From Kitasatospora cheerisanensis KCTC 2395 (GTDB lineage Bacteria; Actinomycetota; Actinomycetes; Streptomycetales; Streptomycetaceae): DNA of 32,171 nt. The notes under the pieces are model-generated. The model did not search any database and had not been told where the DNA came from. It saw only the letters and a list, made by a program, of their open reading frames with translations. Position numbers and translations under genes: made by a program. Positions 6,871-16,212 of this stretch are shown here, piece after piece; within the stretch, counting starts at the first letter, position 1; the number at the start of each line of letters is the position of its first letter. Location: contig NZ_KK853997.1 in the NCBI RefSeq assembly GCF_000696185.1, positions 1,598,923 through 1,631,093 of the forward strand. The letters run 5' to 3'.

Positions 6871-7991
6871 CAGATCTCCATCCCGAACGGGAGGGTGAAG
6901 CGGACGTCACCCTCGACCATGTCGCGCATGTCGGCGACGTTGTGACGGTTCATCAGGATCCGCTCCAGGCCCAGGCCGAACGCGAACCCGCTGTAGCGGT
7001 TCGGGTCGATGCCCGCGGCGACCAGCACCCGCGGGTTGACGACACCGCAGCCGCCCAGCTCGATCCAGCCCTCCGAGGAGCAGGTCCGGCACGGCCGGTC
7101 CGGGTTGCCCACCGAGGCGCCGCGGCACACGAAGCACTGCAGGTCGATCTCGGCGCTCGGCTCGGTGAACGGGAAGTACGAGGGCCGCCAGCGCAGCTCC
7201 AGGCCGCCGCCGATCAGCTTCTCCACCAGCACCTCGATGGTGCCCTTCAGGTGGCCGAAGGTGATGCCCTCGTCCACCGCGATCGCCTCGACCTGGCGGA
7301 ACACCGGGGTGTGCGTGGCGTCCAGCTCGTCGGTCCGGTACACCCGGCCCGGGGACACCGCGTACAGCGGCGGCTCGCCGGCCAGCATCGCCCGGATCTG
7401 CACCGGCGAGGTCTGGGTGCGCAGCACCATGCCGGAGTCGGCCGAGCCGTCCGGGGCCTCGACGAAGAAGGTGTCCTGCATCGAACGGGCCGGGTGGTCG
7501 GCGTGCAGGTTGAGGGCGTCGAAGTTCAGCCACTCCGCCTCGACCTCGGGGCCGGACGCCACCTGGTAGCCCATCGCGACGAAGGTGTCCTCGATGCGCT
7601 CGGCGAGCGTGGTCAGCGGGTGCCGGGCGCCGCGCGGGACACGGCCGAAGGGCAGCGTGACGTCCACCGCCTCCTCGACCAGCACCCGGGCGTCGCGCTC
7701 CGCCTCCAGCTCGGCCTGCCGCTTCGCGAGGGCCTGGTTCACGGCTCCGCGGGCCTGGCCGATCAGCTTGCCCGCGGCGGCCTTGGCCTGCGGCGGGAGC
7801 GCACCGATCTCACGGTTGGCGAGCGACAGCGGCGAGCGGTCGCCGGTGTGCGCGACCTTCGCCTGCTTGAGCTCGTCGAGGTCGGCGGCGGCGGCGAAGG
7901 CGGCGATCGCCTCGTCCCGGGCCTGTTCCACCACCTCGGGCTTGAGGGCCTCGACCTCGACCGGGTCGTACGACTTGTTGGGTGCCGACAT
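6870..7991 (-). CDS. pheS: Phenylalanyl-tRNA synthetase alpha subunit
   Basis: This is the catalytic subunit, 373 residues from ATG 7991 (weak GGGAAG Shine-Dalgarno). The N-terminal coiled coil spans about residues 1-90. The class II catalytic core shows motif 1 near [16 protein letters not shown], motif 2 around [19 protein letters not shown], and motif 3 in [19 protein letters not shown] Cys-rich insert, CFVC then CRTC a few residues on and GGCG after that, looks like a small zinc-type knuckle usual in actinobacterial PheS. The gene ends in the TGATG overlap with pheT. About 130 bases separate it from the histidine kinase upstream, with a candidate promoter at 8067, so it may be transcribed both from there and by read-through. 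Confidence 0.98.
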   Translation of the reverse strand: MSAPNKSYDPVEVEALKPEVVEQARDEAIAAFAAAADLDELKQAKVAHTGDRSPLSLANREIGALPPQAKAAAGKLIGQARGAVNQALAKRQAELEAERDARVLVEEAVDVTLPFGRVPRGARHPLTTLAERIEDTFVAMGYQVASGPEVEAEWLNFDALNLHADHPARSMQDTFFVEAPDGSADSGMVLRTQTSPVQIRAMLAGEPPLYAVSPGRVYRTDELDATHTPVFRQVEAIAVDEGITFGHLKGTIEVLVEKLIGGGLELRWRPSYFPFTEPSAEIDLQCFVCRGASVGNPDRPCRTCSSEGWIELGGCGVVNPRVLVAAGIDPNRYSGFAFGLGLERILMNRHNVADMRDMVEGDVRFTLPFGMEI

Positions 7992-8066
7992 CTCTATGCT
8001 TCCCGTGCTCCTGCTCGTGATCAGGTCTGCTGCCTCGCCGGGCGTCCGCGAGAACGCCAAGGGTCG

Positions 8067-8072
8067 AGTGTA
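8067..8072 (-). promoter_or_regulatory. Candidate -10 element of pheST
   Basis: On the minus strand TACACT fits the TAnnnT consensus and would place the transcript start about 70 bases upstream of pheS. No good -35 hexamer is seen at 17-18 bases, so this is tentative. No T-box motifs are present in the leader. Confidence 0.35.
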
Positions 8073-8121
8073 GTCGCAGGCCGCACCCGGCCACGTGGGG
8101 CGACCACCGGGCGAGAGACGA

Positions 8122-9216
8122 TCAGAGCATGAAGTCCGGGACGCCGGCGGGCAGCACGAACCGGAACCTGGCGCCGCCGCCCTCCGCCCGGCTGATCCGG
8201 ATCACCCCGCCGTGCGCCTCCACGATGCCCTTCACGATGTACAGGCCCAGCCCCGTCCCGCCGCGCTTGGAGCCCCGCCAGAACCGGGTGAACACCCGCG
8301 GCATCGCCTCCTCCGCGATGCCCGCGCCCTGGTCGCTGACGGTGACGGCGGTGCCCTCGATCGTCCGGGGCGGCGACCCGGCCGCCTCCACCACGTCCTT
8401 CGCCGCCCCCACCTCGATCGTCACGGTGCCCTCGCCGTGCCGGACCGCGTTCTCCAGCAGGTTCGCCAGCACCTGGTCGATCTTGTCCGGGTCGCCCCAC
8501 TGCTCGGCCGGCGGCGCCGCCACCCGGATGTCGAACCGCTCCTCGGGGATGCCCGCCGCGACCTTCCCCTGCACGTGCCGGCGCACCGCCGCCGCCAGGT
8601 CCAGCCGCTGGCGACGGATCTCCAGCCGGCCCGCGTCGATCCGCGAGATGTCCAGCAGCTCGGCGATCAGCCGGGTCACCCGGTCCGCGTCCGCGTCGAC
8701 GGTCTCCAGCATCACCCGCTTCTGGCCGTCGTTGAAGCGCTCCCACTTCGCCAGCAGCGTCGCCGTGAACCCCTTCACGCTGGTCAGCGGCGAGCGCAGC
8801 TCGTGCGCGACGGTCGCGATCAGCTCGGCGTGGCTGCGCTCGGTGCGCCGCCGCGCCTCGGTGCCGCGCAGCGACACCACCACCCGCCGCACCGGCCCGC
8901 CCGGCCGCTCCCGCACGTAGCGGGCGCACACCAGCACCTCCCGGCCGCCGGGCAGCAGCAGGTTCCGCTCCGGCTGCCCGCTGCGCACCGCCAGTCCCCC
9001 GTACGGGTCGGTCAGCTGCCACCAGCGCCGGCCGTCGAGGTCCTCCAGCGGCAGTGCGCGTTCCAGCGCCACGCCGATCGCGAAGTGCGCGGAGCGGCCG
9101 GTGATCCGCTCGGCGGCCCGGTTGAAGACCACCACCCGGCCCTGCTCGTCCGCGACCACCAGCCCGTCCGGCAGGTCGTCCGGTTCCAGGGTCGCCAAGC
9201 CGTCGTCGCCGCCCAT
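8122..9216 (-). CDS. Soluble PAS-type sensor histidine kinase, orphan
   Basis: The product is 364 residues from ATG 9216, behind a strong GGAGGACACCC ATG. A PAS-like sensor domain covers about residues 12-115 (PDGLVVADEQGRVVVFNRAAERITG). The HisKA domain has its phospho-acceptor His138 in IATVAHELRSPLTSVKGF. The HATPase domain has the N box NLLENAVRHG (252-261), G1 DQGAGI (295-300), F box PRVFTRFWRG and G2 GGTGLGLYIVKG (319-330). No membrane segment or signal peptide is seen, so the kinase should sense something in the cytoplasm. No response regulator gene is nearby. Its place between the RNA methyltransferase gene and pheS is, as I recall, conserved in Streptomyces (around SCO1596), so it is not a recent insertion. 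The signal and partner are unknown. Confidence 0.95.
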   Translation of the reverse strand: MGGDDGLATLEPDDLPDGLVVADEQGRVVVFNRAAERITGRSAHFAIGVALERALPLEDLDGRRWWQLTDPYGGLAVRSGQPERNLLLPGGREVLVCARYVRERPGGPVRRVVVSLRGTEARRRTERSHAELIATVAHELRSPLTSVKGFTATLLAKWERFNDGQKRVMLETVDADADRVTRLIAELLDISRIDAGRLEIRRQRLDLAAAVRRHVQGKVAAGIPEERFDIRVAAPPAEQWGDPDKIDQVLANLLENAVRHGEGTVTIEVGAAKDVVEAAGSPPRTIEGTAVTVSDQGAGIAEEAMPRVFTRFWRGSKRGGTGLGLYIVKGIVEAHGGVIRISRAEGGGARFRFVLPAGVPDFML

Positions 9217-9266
9217 GGGTGTCCTCCCCCGCCCCGCACCGGCTTTGAGGACCGACCCTAGCGCGC

Positions 9267-10127
9267 TCAGGCCGTGCCGCGACACCCGCCGGGGGAGCGC
9301 TGGGCGCGCGCGGAGGCGTACAGGCACACGGCGGCGGCGGTCGCGAGGTTCAAGCTCTCCGCGTGCCCGTGGATGGGGACGCGCACCACCTCGTCCGCCA
9401 GCGCCCGGGTCTCCTCCGGCAGGCCCCACGCCTCGTTGCCGAACACCCACGCGCACGGGCCCTCCAGCGAGCCCTCGTCCAGTTCCTGGTCCAGGTCGCG
9501 CTGCCCGGCGCCGTCCGCGGCCAGCACCCGCACCCCGGCCTCGCGCAGCCGCGCCACCGCCTCCTGCACCGGCACCCCGGTCGCCACCGGCAGGTGGAAC
9601 AGGCTGCCCACCGACGCCCGCACCGCCTTCGGGTTGTACGGGTCCACCGAGGCGTCGGTCAGCACCACCGCGTCCGCGCCGGCCGCGTCCGCGGTCCGCA
9701 GCACGGTGCCCGCGTTCCCGGGGTCGCGCACGTGCGCGAGCACCGCGACCAGCTTCGGCCGGGCCGCCAGCACCTGCTCGAACGGGGTGTCGATGAACCG
9801 GCACAGCGCGACGATGCCCTGCGGGGTGACGGTGTCGCAGATCTCCGCGATGACCTCCTCGGTGGCGGTCAGCACCGGCAGGCCCTCGTTGCGCGCGGTG
9901 GCGACGATCTCGGCGTGCCGCTCGGCGGCCTCCCGGGTCAGGTAGACCTCCACCACGGTGTGCTCCCCGTCGGGCAGCCGCCCGAACGCCACCGCCTCCC
10001 GCACGGCCTGCGGGCCCTCGGCCAGGAAACGCCGCTCCTTGCTCCGCTGGTTGCGCTTGGCCAGACGGCGGGCGGCGACGACGCGCGGGGAGCGCAGGGA
10101 GGTCAGCAGGGGGGTCTCGGTGCTCAT
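9267..10127 (-). CDS. SpoU/TrmH-family RNA 2'-O-ribose methyltransferase
   Basis: The product is 286 residues from ATG 10127; a longer frame upstream lacks a better start. It uses S-adenosylmethionine to methylate a ribose 2'-OH in rRNA or tRNA. The N-terminal substrate-binding domain spans about 1-110 (RRFLAEGPQAVREA). The SPOUT domain has its three knot motifs: motif 1 LAHVRDPGNAGTVLRTADAA, motif 2 CAWVFGNEAWGLP, and motif 3 VPIHGHAESLNLATAAAVCL, whose Asn/Ser/Leu residues bind the cofactor. The target nucleoside cannot be told; 23S rRNA is likely given the ribosomal neighbours. It lies downstream of rplT past a very strong terminator, so it probably has its own promoter. The histidine kinase follows 50 bases after its stop. 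Confidence 0.93.
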   Translation of the reverse strand: MSTETPLLTSLRSPRVVAARRLAKRNQRSKERRFLAEGPQAVREAVAFGRLPDGEHTVVEVYLTREAAERHAEIVATARNEGLPVLTATEEVIAEICDTVTPQGIVALCRFIDTPFEQVLAARPKLVAVLAHVRDPGNAGTVLRTADAAGADAVVLTDASVDPYNPKAVRASVGSLFHLPVATGVPVQEAVARLREAGVRVLAADGAGQRDLDQELDEGSLEGPCAWVFGNEAWGLPEETRALADEVVRVPIHGHAESLNLATAAAVCLYASARAQRSPGGCRGTA

Positions 10128-10177
10128 GCTCACGTTCTTCGTCACGGAGGGGCGGGCGGACAAGTCGCGCTCACGCA

Positions 10178-10209
10178 CGGACCCGCAGGCCGGTCGGCCT
10201 GCGGGTCCG
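10178..10209 (-). terminator. Terminator of the infC-rpmI-rplT operon
   Basis: This is a perfect 14-bp stem, CGGACCCGCAGGCC (10178-10191) and GGCCTGCGGGTCCG (10196-10209), with a GGTC loop. It lies 28 bases after the rplT stop codon. Confidence 0.92.
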
Positions 10210-10237
10210 GGAAAAGCAAGTCAGGGCACGGCCTGGA

Positions 10238-10624
10238 TCAGGCGGCGACCTTGGGGGCGTTGACGTCCTCCGGCAGCGCCTTCTGGGCGACCTCGACCAG
10301 CGCGTGGAACGCGACGGTGTCGTTGACCGCGAGCTCGGCGAGCATCTTGCGGTCGATCTCGACGCCGGCGGCCTTCAGGCCCTGCACGAAGCGGTTGTAG
10401 GTCATGCCGTTGGCGCGGGCAGCGGCGTTGATGCGCTGGATCCACAGCTGACGGAAGTCGCCCTTGCGCTTCTTGCGGTCGTTGAAGTTGTAAACGAGCG
10501 AGTGGGTGACCTGCTCCTTGGCCTTGCGGTACAGGCGCGAGCGCTGGCCGCGGTAGCCGGAGGCGCGCTCCAGGATGACCCGGCGCTTCTTGTGGGCGTT
10601 CACTGCCCGCTTGACGCGTGCCAC
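10238..10624 (-). CDS. rplT: 50S ribosomal protein L20
   Basis: L20 (128 residues) binds 23S rRNA early in assembly of the large subunit and, in other bacteria, represses its own operon. The basic N terminus [20 protein letters not shown] and the conserved [19 protein letters not shown] segment (here [15 protein letters not shown]) are intact. The start is GTG 10624: an ideal AAGGAG lies 7 bases upstream, and the nearby ATG at 10629 is out of frame. It is the last gene of infC-rpmI-rplT. The C-terminal tail [12 protein letters not shown] is slightly longer than in E. coli, as usual for actinobacteria. Confidence 0.98.
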   Translation of the reverse strand: MARVKRAVNAHKKRRVILERASGYRGQRSRLYRKAKEQVTHSLVYNFNDRKKRKGDFRQLWIQRINAAARANGMTYNRFVQGLKAAGVEIDRKMLAELAVNDTVAFHALVEVAQKALPEDVNAPKVAA

Positions 10625-10728
10625 TTCATAACTCCTTGGTTCCGGACCCCCGGTTCGTGCCGCCGGTCCGTTATTCGATTCGGTCGGTAAGGATCAGCTG
10701 TGCCCGCAGCGGCGCCGCGGGCGGGCGA

Positions 10729-10923
10729 TCACTTGCCGAGAAGCTTCTTGATCTTCTTGGCGTCGCCGGGGGCCATCTCGGCGTTGCCGGCCAGCTTGCG
10801 GGTCAGCGTCGAGGGCTTGTGCTCAAGCAGGTGGCGACGGCCGGCACGCTCGCGCAGCACCTTCCCGGAGCCAGTGATCTTGAAGCGCTTGCTGGCGCCG
10901 CTGTGCGTCTTCTGCTTCGGCAT
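10729..10923 (-). CDS. rpmI: 50S ribosomal protein L35
   Basis: The product is 64 residues from ATG 10923, with GAGGAG about 10 bases upstream. The family pattern is complete: [20 protein letters not shown], then [16 protein letters not shown], ending in KKIKKLLGK. Thirteen in-frame codons upstream lack a Shine-Dalgarno and are not part of the protein. It is the middle gene of the infC operon, 132 bases after infC and 104 bases before rplT. Confidence 0.98.
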   Translation of the reverse strand: MPKQKTHSGASKRFKITGSGKVLRERAGRRHLLEHKPSTLTRKLAGNAEMAPGDAKKIKKLLGK

Positions 10924-11055
10924 GTCGCCGTATCTCCTCGTCGGTCCGTTCGCGGCCCGCACCCGGGGGTGCGGGCCGGAACTGGATGGATCTCGTCGCC
11001 GGGGCGGATGCCCCGGTTCCGGTGCCGATCCCGTCCGGATTCCGAGCCCGAAGGC

Positions 11056-11751
11056 TCAGGCGTCCTGGGCGGTCTCGGCGGGCTGCTCGACCTCGGCGGT
11101 CTCGGCGGGCTGCTCGGCGGCCTCGGTCTCCTCGACCGTCTCCACCTCGTCGTCCGCCTGCTCCGCGGCCGGGCCGCGACCGAGTCGCTCCGCCTTGCGG
11201 GCGTCGGCGATCGCGCGGGCCTCGGCCATCGCCTCGGTCTTCTTCTTGTGCGGGCCGAGAACCATGATCATGTTTCGGCCGTCCTGCTTGGCCGCGGACT
11301 CCACGAAGCCGAGCTCCTGGACGTCCTCCGCGAGCCGCTGCAGCAGTCGGAAGCCCAGCTCGGGGCGGGACTGCTCACGACCGCGGAACATGATCGTGAT
11401 CTTGACCTTGTCGCCCTGCTTGAGGAACCGGACGACGTGACCCTTCTTGGTGTCATAGTCGTGCGGGTCGATCTTCGGCCGGAGCTTCATCTCCTTGATG
11501 ACCGTGTGCGCCTGGTTCTTGCGCGCCTCACGGGCCTTCATCGCCGACTCGTACTTGAACTTGCCGTAGTCCATGAGCTTGCACACCGGCGGGCGCGCCG
11601 TGGCGGCGACCTCGACCAGGTCCAGGTCGTACTCCTGGGCAAGCTCCAGCGCCTTCGCGAGCGGGACGATGCCGACCTGCTCGCCGCTGGGACCGACGAG
11701 TCGCACCTCGGGGACGCGAATCCGGTCGTTGATGCGGGGCTCGGTGCTGAT
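11056..11751 (-). CDS. infC: Translation initiation factor IF-3, predicted AUC start
   Basis: IF-3 binds the 30S subunit, prevents premature joining with 50S and checks start codon and initiator tRNA. The conserved N terminus [20 protein letters not shown] can only be included by starting at ATC 11751, which lies 4 bases after a perfect AGGAGG. From the in-frame stop at 11833 to 11751 there is no ATG, GTG or TTG. The first in-frame GTG after it (11706) would remove the conserved N terminus and has no such ribosome binding site. The product is 231 residues: N domain 1-85, lysine-rich linker, and C domain with [17 protein letters not shown] and [17 protein letters not shown]. An acidic, Ala/Glu-rich tail of about 45 residues follows, typical of streptomycetes. 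Rare start codons allow IF-3 to repress its own synthesis, known for the AUU start in E. coli. Confidence 0.95.
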   Translation of the reverse strand: MSTEPRINDRIRVPEVRLVGPSGEQVGIVPLAKALELAQEYDLDLVEVAATARPPVCKLMDYGKFKYESAMKAREARKNQAHTVIKEMKLRPKIDPHDYDTKKGHVVRFLKQGDKVKITIMFRGREQSRPELGFRLLQRLAEDVQELGFVESAAKQDGRNMIMVLGPHKKKTEAMAEARAIADARKAERLGRGPAAEQADDEVETVEETEAAEQPAETAEVEQPAETAQDA

Positions 11752-12103
11752 GGGGCCTCCTCGGTTGCACCTTCTTCGATGCGGCCGTCGGACGGCGGTC
11801 GCACGTAGTGGTTTCGACCACTGGGCGGGGCTTCATTCATGCTCCGCTGCCACTGCCGTCTGGCAGGAGCACCGAACGCACGAAAAAAGCCCCGCACGGT
11901 ACAGGCGGGGCTCCACACGTTCCGGGATGCCCTGACGGACACCACTGGCGGCGGGCAATCCTTCCGGCGCTCGCCACGGACCGGACCCGTCGGCCCTTCG
12001 GCCGCGCGGGTGGGAGACTGTCGCGGTTGCCCTCTCGGGCCTCCTGAAGTGGAGCCTCCACTTGCTGGCCGGGCATCCTCGAACGGATTCCTGGCCGGTC
12101 AGT
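11752..12103 (-). ncRNA. Structured mRNA leader of infC with attenuator
   Basis: The stretch between infC and its divergent neighbour holds no gene. If transcription starts near 12103, the leader is about 350 nt. Near its 5' end GAGACTG (12107-12101) can pair with CAGTCTC (12020-12014), closing a domain with three hairpins. One is an 8-bp hairpin across 12047-12063, AAGTGGAG with CTCCACTT around one base, which would open in RNA. Another is GCCC-GAGA-GGGC with a GNRA loop at 12029-12040. The third is in the stretch around 12070-12095. A further CGGCC/GGCCG hairpin lies at 11988-12004. An intrinsic terminator with a U-run follows at 11883-11912, 132 bases before the start codon. The design fits transcription attenuation, perhaps by L20 or IF-3. 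No T-box consensus is present. Confidence 0.6.
11883..11912 (-). terminator. Intrinsic terminator (attenuator) in the infC leader
   Basis: On the minus strand AGCCCCGC (11912-11905) and GCGGGGCT (11895-11888) form an 8-bp stem with a 9-nt loop, followed directly by six T residues ending at 11883. It is one of only two terminators in this window with a real U-run. Its place inside the leader, not after a gene, argues for attenuation. Confidence 0.85.
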
Positions 12104-12109
12104 CTCGAA

Positions 12110-12115
12110 GCATAC
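12110..12115 (-). promoter_or_regulatory. Candidate extended -10 promoter of infC
   Basis: The minus strand reads TGGTATGCT: a TATGCT -10 element preceded by the TGn extended motif. No good -35 is seen at 17 bases, as is common with extended -10 promoters. It would start transcription near 12103. Confidence 0.5.
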
Positions 12116-12212
12116 CAGCGTTCCGGGGCCGACCGGTATTCCGACCCGCCTCCGCCCGCCTTGTACCCTCCCTTTGTACTGCGCTTTCGCACCAGCATCC
12201 CGGAGTGACACC

Positions 12213-12593
12213 GTGACCAGCCAGCCCGACCACGACCACACCCCCGAGTCCGGCGAGGGCGTCGGCTTCGACGACCTGACCCGCGACATCGCCGAGGTCC
12301 CCGCCGTCGAGGTGATCACCACCGTCGCGGTCCACCTGATGAGCGCCGCCGCCGTCAAGTGCGGCCTGGCCGAGGGCGGCGAAGCCGACAAGGACCTCGA
12401 CGAGGCCCGCAAGCTGATCACCGCCCTCGCCGGCCTGGTCACCGCCGGAGCCCCCGAGATCTCCAACTTCCACGCCGCCCCCCTCCGCGACGGCCTCCGC
12501 TCCCTCCAGCTCGCCTTCCGCGAAGCCTCCCTCGTCCCCGACGCCCCCGGCTCCGGCCCCGGCGAGAAGTTCACGGGCCCCGTCTACTCCTGA
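12213..12593 (+). CDS. DUF1844 domain protein
   Basis: The product is 126 residues from GTG 12213, preceded by GGAGTGA at good spacing. The core (about residues 15-105) is a helical DUF1844 domain: DIAEVPAVEVITTVAVHLMS, AAVKCGLAEGG, DLDEARKLITALAGLVTAG. A Pro/Gly-rich tail ends the protein. Function is unknown. There is no signal peptide, so it should be cytoplasmic. It diverges from infC, an arrangement I recall in S. coelicolor as SCO1600/SCO1601, so the intergenic region probably carries back-to-back promoters. A GTAC-containing hexamer, TTGTAC, is repeated at 12162 and 12175 with a 13-bp period in its likely promoter. Confidence 0.92.
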   Translation: MTSQPDHDHTPESGEGVGFDDLTRDIAEVPAVEVITTVAVHLMSAAAVKCGLAEGGEADKDLDEARKLITALAGLVTAGAPEISNFHAAPLRDGLRSLQLAFREASLVPDAPGSGPGEKFTGPVYS

Positions 12594-12611
12594 CCCCGCC
12601 CGCCCCTCCCC

Positions 12612-12680
12612 CGCCCCGCCAGAGGCGCGGGAAGCTGCACGAGTGACACGCCCCGCCAGGGGCGCGGGGAACCGCGCGAA
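12612..12680 (+). repeat. Two copies of a Streptomyces REP-like intergenic repeat
   Basis: Copy 1 (12612-12642) and copy 2 (12649-12680) share the pattern CGCCCCGCCAGRGGCGCGGG followed by GAA and a GC-rich GCRCGA end. The motif matches a dispersed palindromic element that I recall from many streptomycete intergenic regions. The first copy has several substitutions. No gene lies between 12594 and 12831. Confidence 0.7.
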
Positions 12681-12696
12681 GCGGAAGACCCCCGAC

Positions 12697-12746
12697 GCAG
12701 AAAGGCCGCCCGCCGAGGGATTCCCCTCCACGGGCGGCCTTTCTGC
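12697..12746. terminator. Bidirectional terminator, 16-bp stem
   Basis: GCAGAAAGGCCGCCCG (12697-12712) and CGGGCGGCCTTTCTGC (12731-12746) pair perfectly. The 18-nt loop can itself form a small GAGGG/CCCTC stem. It lies between the convergent DUF1844 gene and gcvP, with T-rich edges on both strands. Confidence 0.9.
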
Positions 12747-12770
12747 TTCCAGCCGCTCTTCACGCCCCGC

Positions 12771-12811
12771 CGAGCCGCCCGCCCGGGGATCTCCCCCGAG
12801 CGGGCGGCTCG
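12771..12811. terminator. Second terminator, on the gcvP side
   Basis: CGAGCCGCCCG (12771-12781) and CGGGCGGCTCG (12801-12811) form an 11-bp stem, with an inner CGGGG (12784-12788) and CCCCG (12794-12798). It begins 20 bases beyond the gcvP stop. Confidence 0.85.
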
Positions 12812-12831
12812 CGCTACGCGACCTGCGCGGA

Positions 12832-15702
<2,871 letters not shown>

Positions 15703-15712
15703 GGGGGTCGGG

Positions 15713-15770
15713 CCTCCTGGTCGCGGACCGGCGGTGGGACGCACGCCGGCCGGCCGCCGCAGGAGCGTCC
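15713..15770 (-). promoter_or_regulatory. Candidate expression platform of the glycine riboswitch
   Basis: Two hairpins exclude each other. In one, CTCCTG (15765-15760) pairs with CAGGAG (15719-15714) and hides the gcvP Shine-Dalgarno AGGAGG (15718-15713). In the other, GGACGC (15770-15765) pairs with GCGTCC (15742-15737) and encloses the anti-Shine-Dalgarno, freeing the ribosome site. No U-rich terminator is present, so control of translation is more likely than attenuation. This is inference from base pairing. Confidence 0.5.
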
Positions 15771-15787
15771 GGGCGTACGAACCCGTC

Positions 15788-16018
15788 AGCCTCCCCCTCT
15801 GTCATCGGTACCTGAGAGCTTCGCGCGCCCGGGAGGTGGCCCGGTCGGCTTGCACCGTCGGCGAGGTCAGTGCCCGTCGGCTTCGGTGCCGACGGTCTGC
15901 CCTGCTTTCCAGAGTGACCTGATCCTGCTCGGTACGGATGCCTGAGAGATTCCGGGGAGGGGTTGCTCCTTCGGCGTCCCGCAACCCCCTGTTGGGCGGG
16001 GCCGGGACTCTCCCGAGC
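15788..16018 (-). ncRNA. Tandem glycine riboswitch upstream of gcvP
   Basis: On the minus strand the hallmarks of both aptamers occur in order. Aptamer I: CGGGAGAG (16015-16008), CCGAAGGAGCAA (15974-15963) and CTCTCAGGCA near 15945. Aptamer II, after a short linker: ACTCTGGAAAGCAGGGC (15915-15899), CACCGAAG, GACGGTGCAAGCCG (15859-15846), CTCTCAGGTACC near 15815 and the closing CAGAGGGGGAG (15801-15791). This is the classical two-aptamer arrangement that binds glycine, usually turning on glycine cleavage genes. The gcvP start is 86 bases downstream. The rest of the 510 gene-free bases between gcvP and 16213 holds the expression platform and two divergent promoter regions. Confidence 0.95.
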
Positions 16019-16038
16019 GGGCTCGGCGGTCGCCGCCC

Positions 16039-16044
16039 AGGGTA
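16039..16044 (-). promoter_or_regulatory. Candidate extended -10 of the gcvP transcript
   Basis: The minus strand reads CTGGTACCCT, an extended -10 (TG-G-TACCCT) placing the start near 16032, just before aptamer I. No clear -35. Confidence 0.45.
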
Positions 16045-16212
16045 CCAGCGCGGACCTGCGCAATCACCGGTACGGCCGTGTGATCCGCCCCGGACGGCCG
16101 CGCCCGGAGTGCCACCGTCCGTTACGTGCCTTTTGGTGTGAAGTGGCGGCCCGGCACGCTCCTCCGACCGCTCCTCCGACGGCCCTCAGGAGCAGCAGCA
16201 CTGGAGGACAGC

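Noticed and set aside
4594..6945. 783-codon plus-strand frame opposite pheT, and similar long plus frames opposite pheS and the kinase
   Set aside because: High-GC antisense shadows of conserved genes; no ribosome sites or recognisable domains.
8000..8121. Phenylalanine-dependent leader peptide or T-box before pheS
   Set aside because: The leader lacks runs of Phe codons, T-box consensus and any terminator hairpin.
11538..11945. Leader peptide frame crossing the infC attenuator
   Set aside because: It is open only by GC bias, has no convincing ribosome site, runs out of frame over the infC start, and has no run of regulatory codons.
12014..12040. T-box riboswitch in the infC leader (minus strand AGGGCAACCGCG)
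   Set aside because: It resembles the T-box core only in ACCGCG. The essential TGGN is missing, there is no specifier stem I loop or AG bulge, and infC is not an aminoacylation gene.
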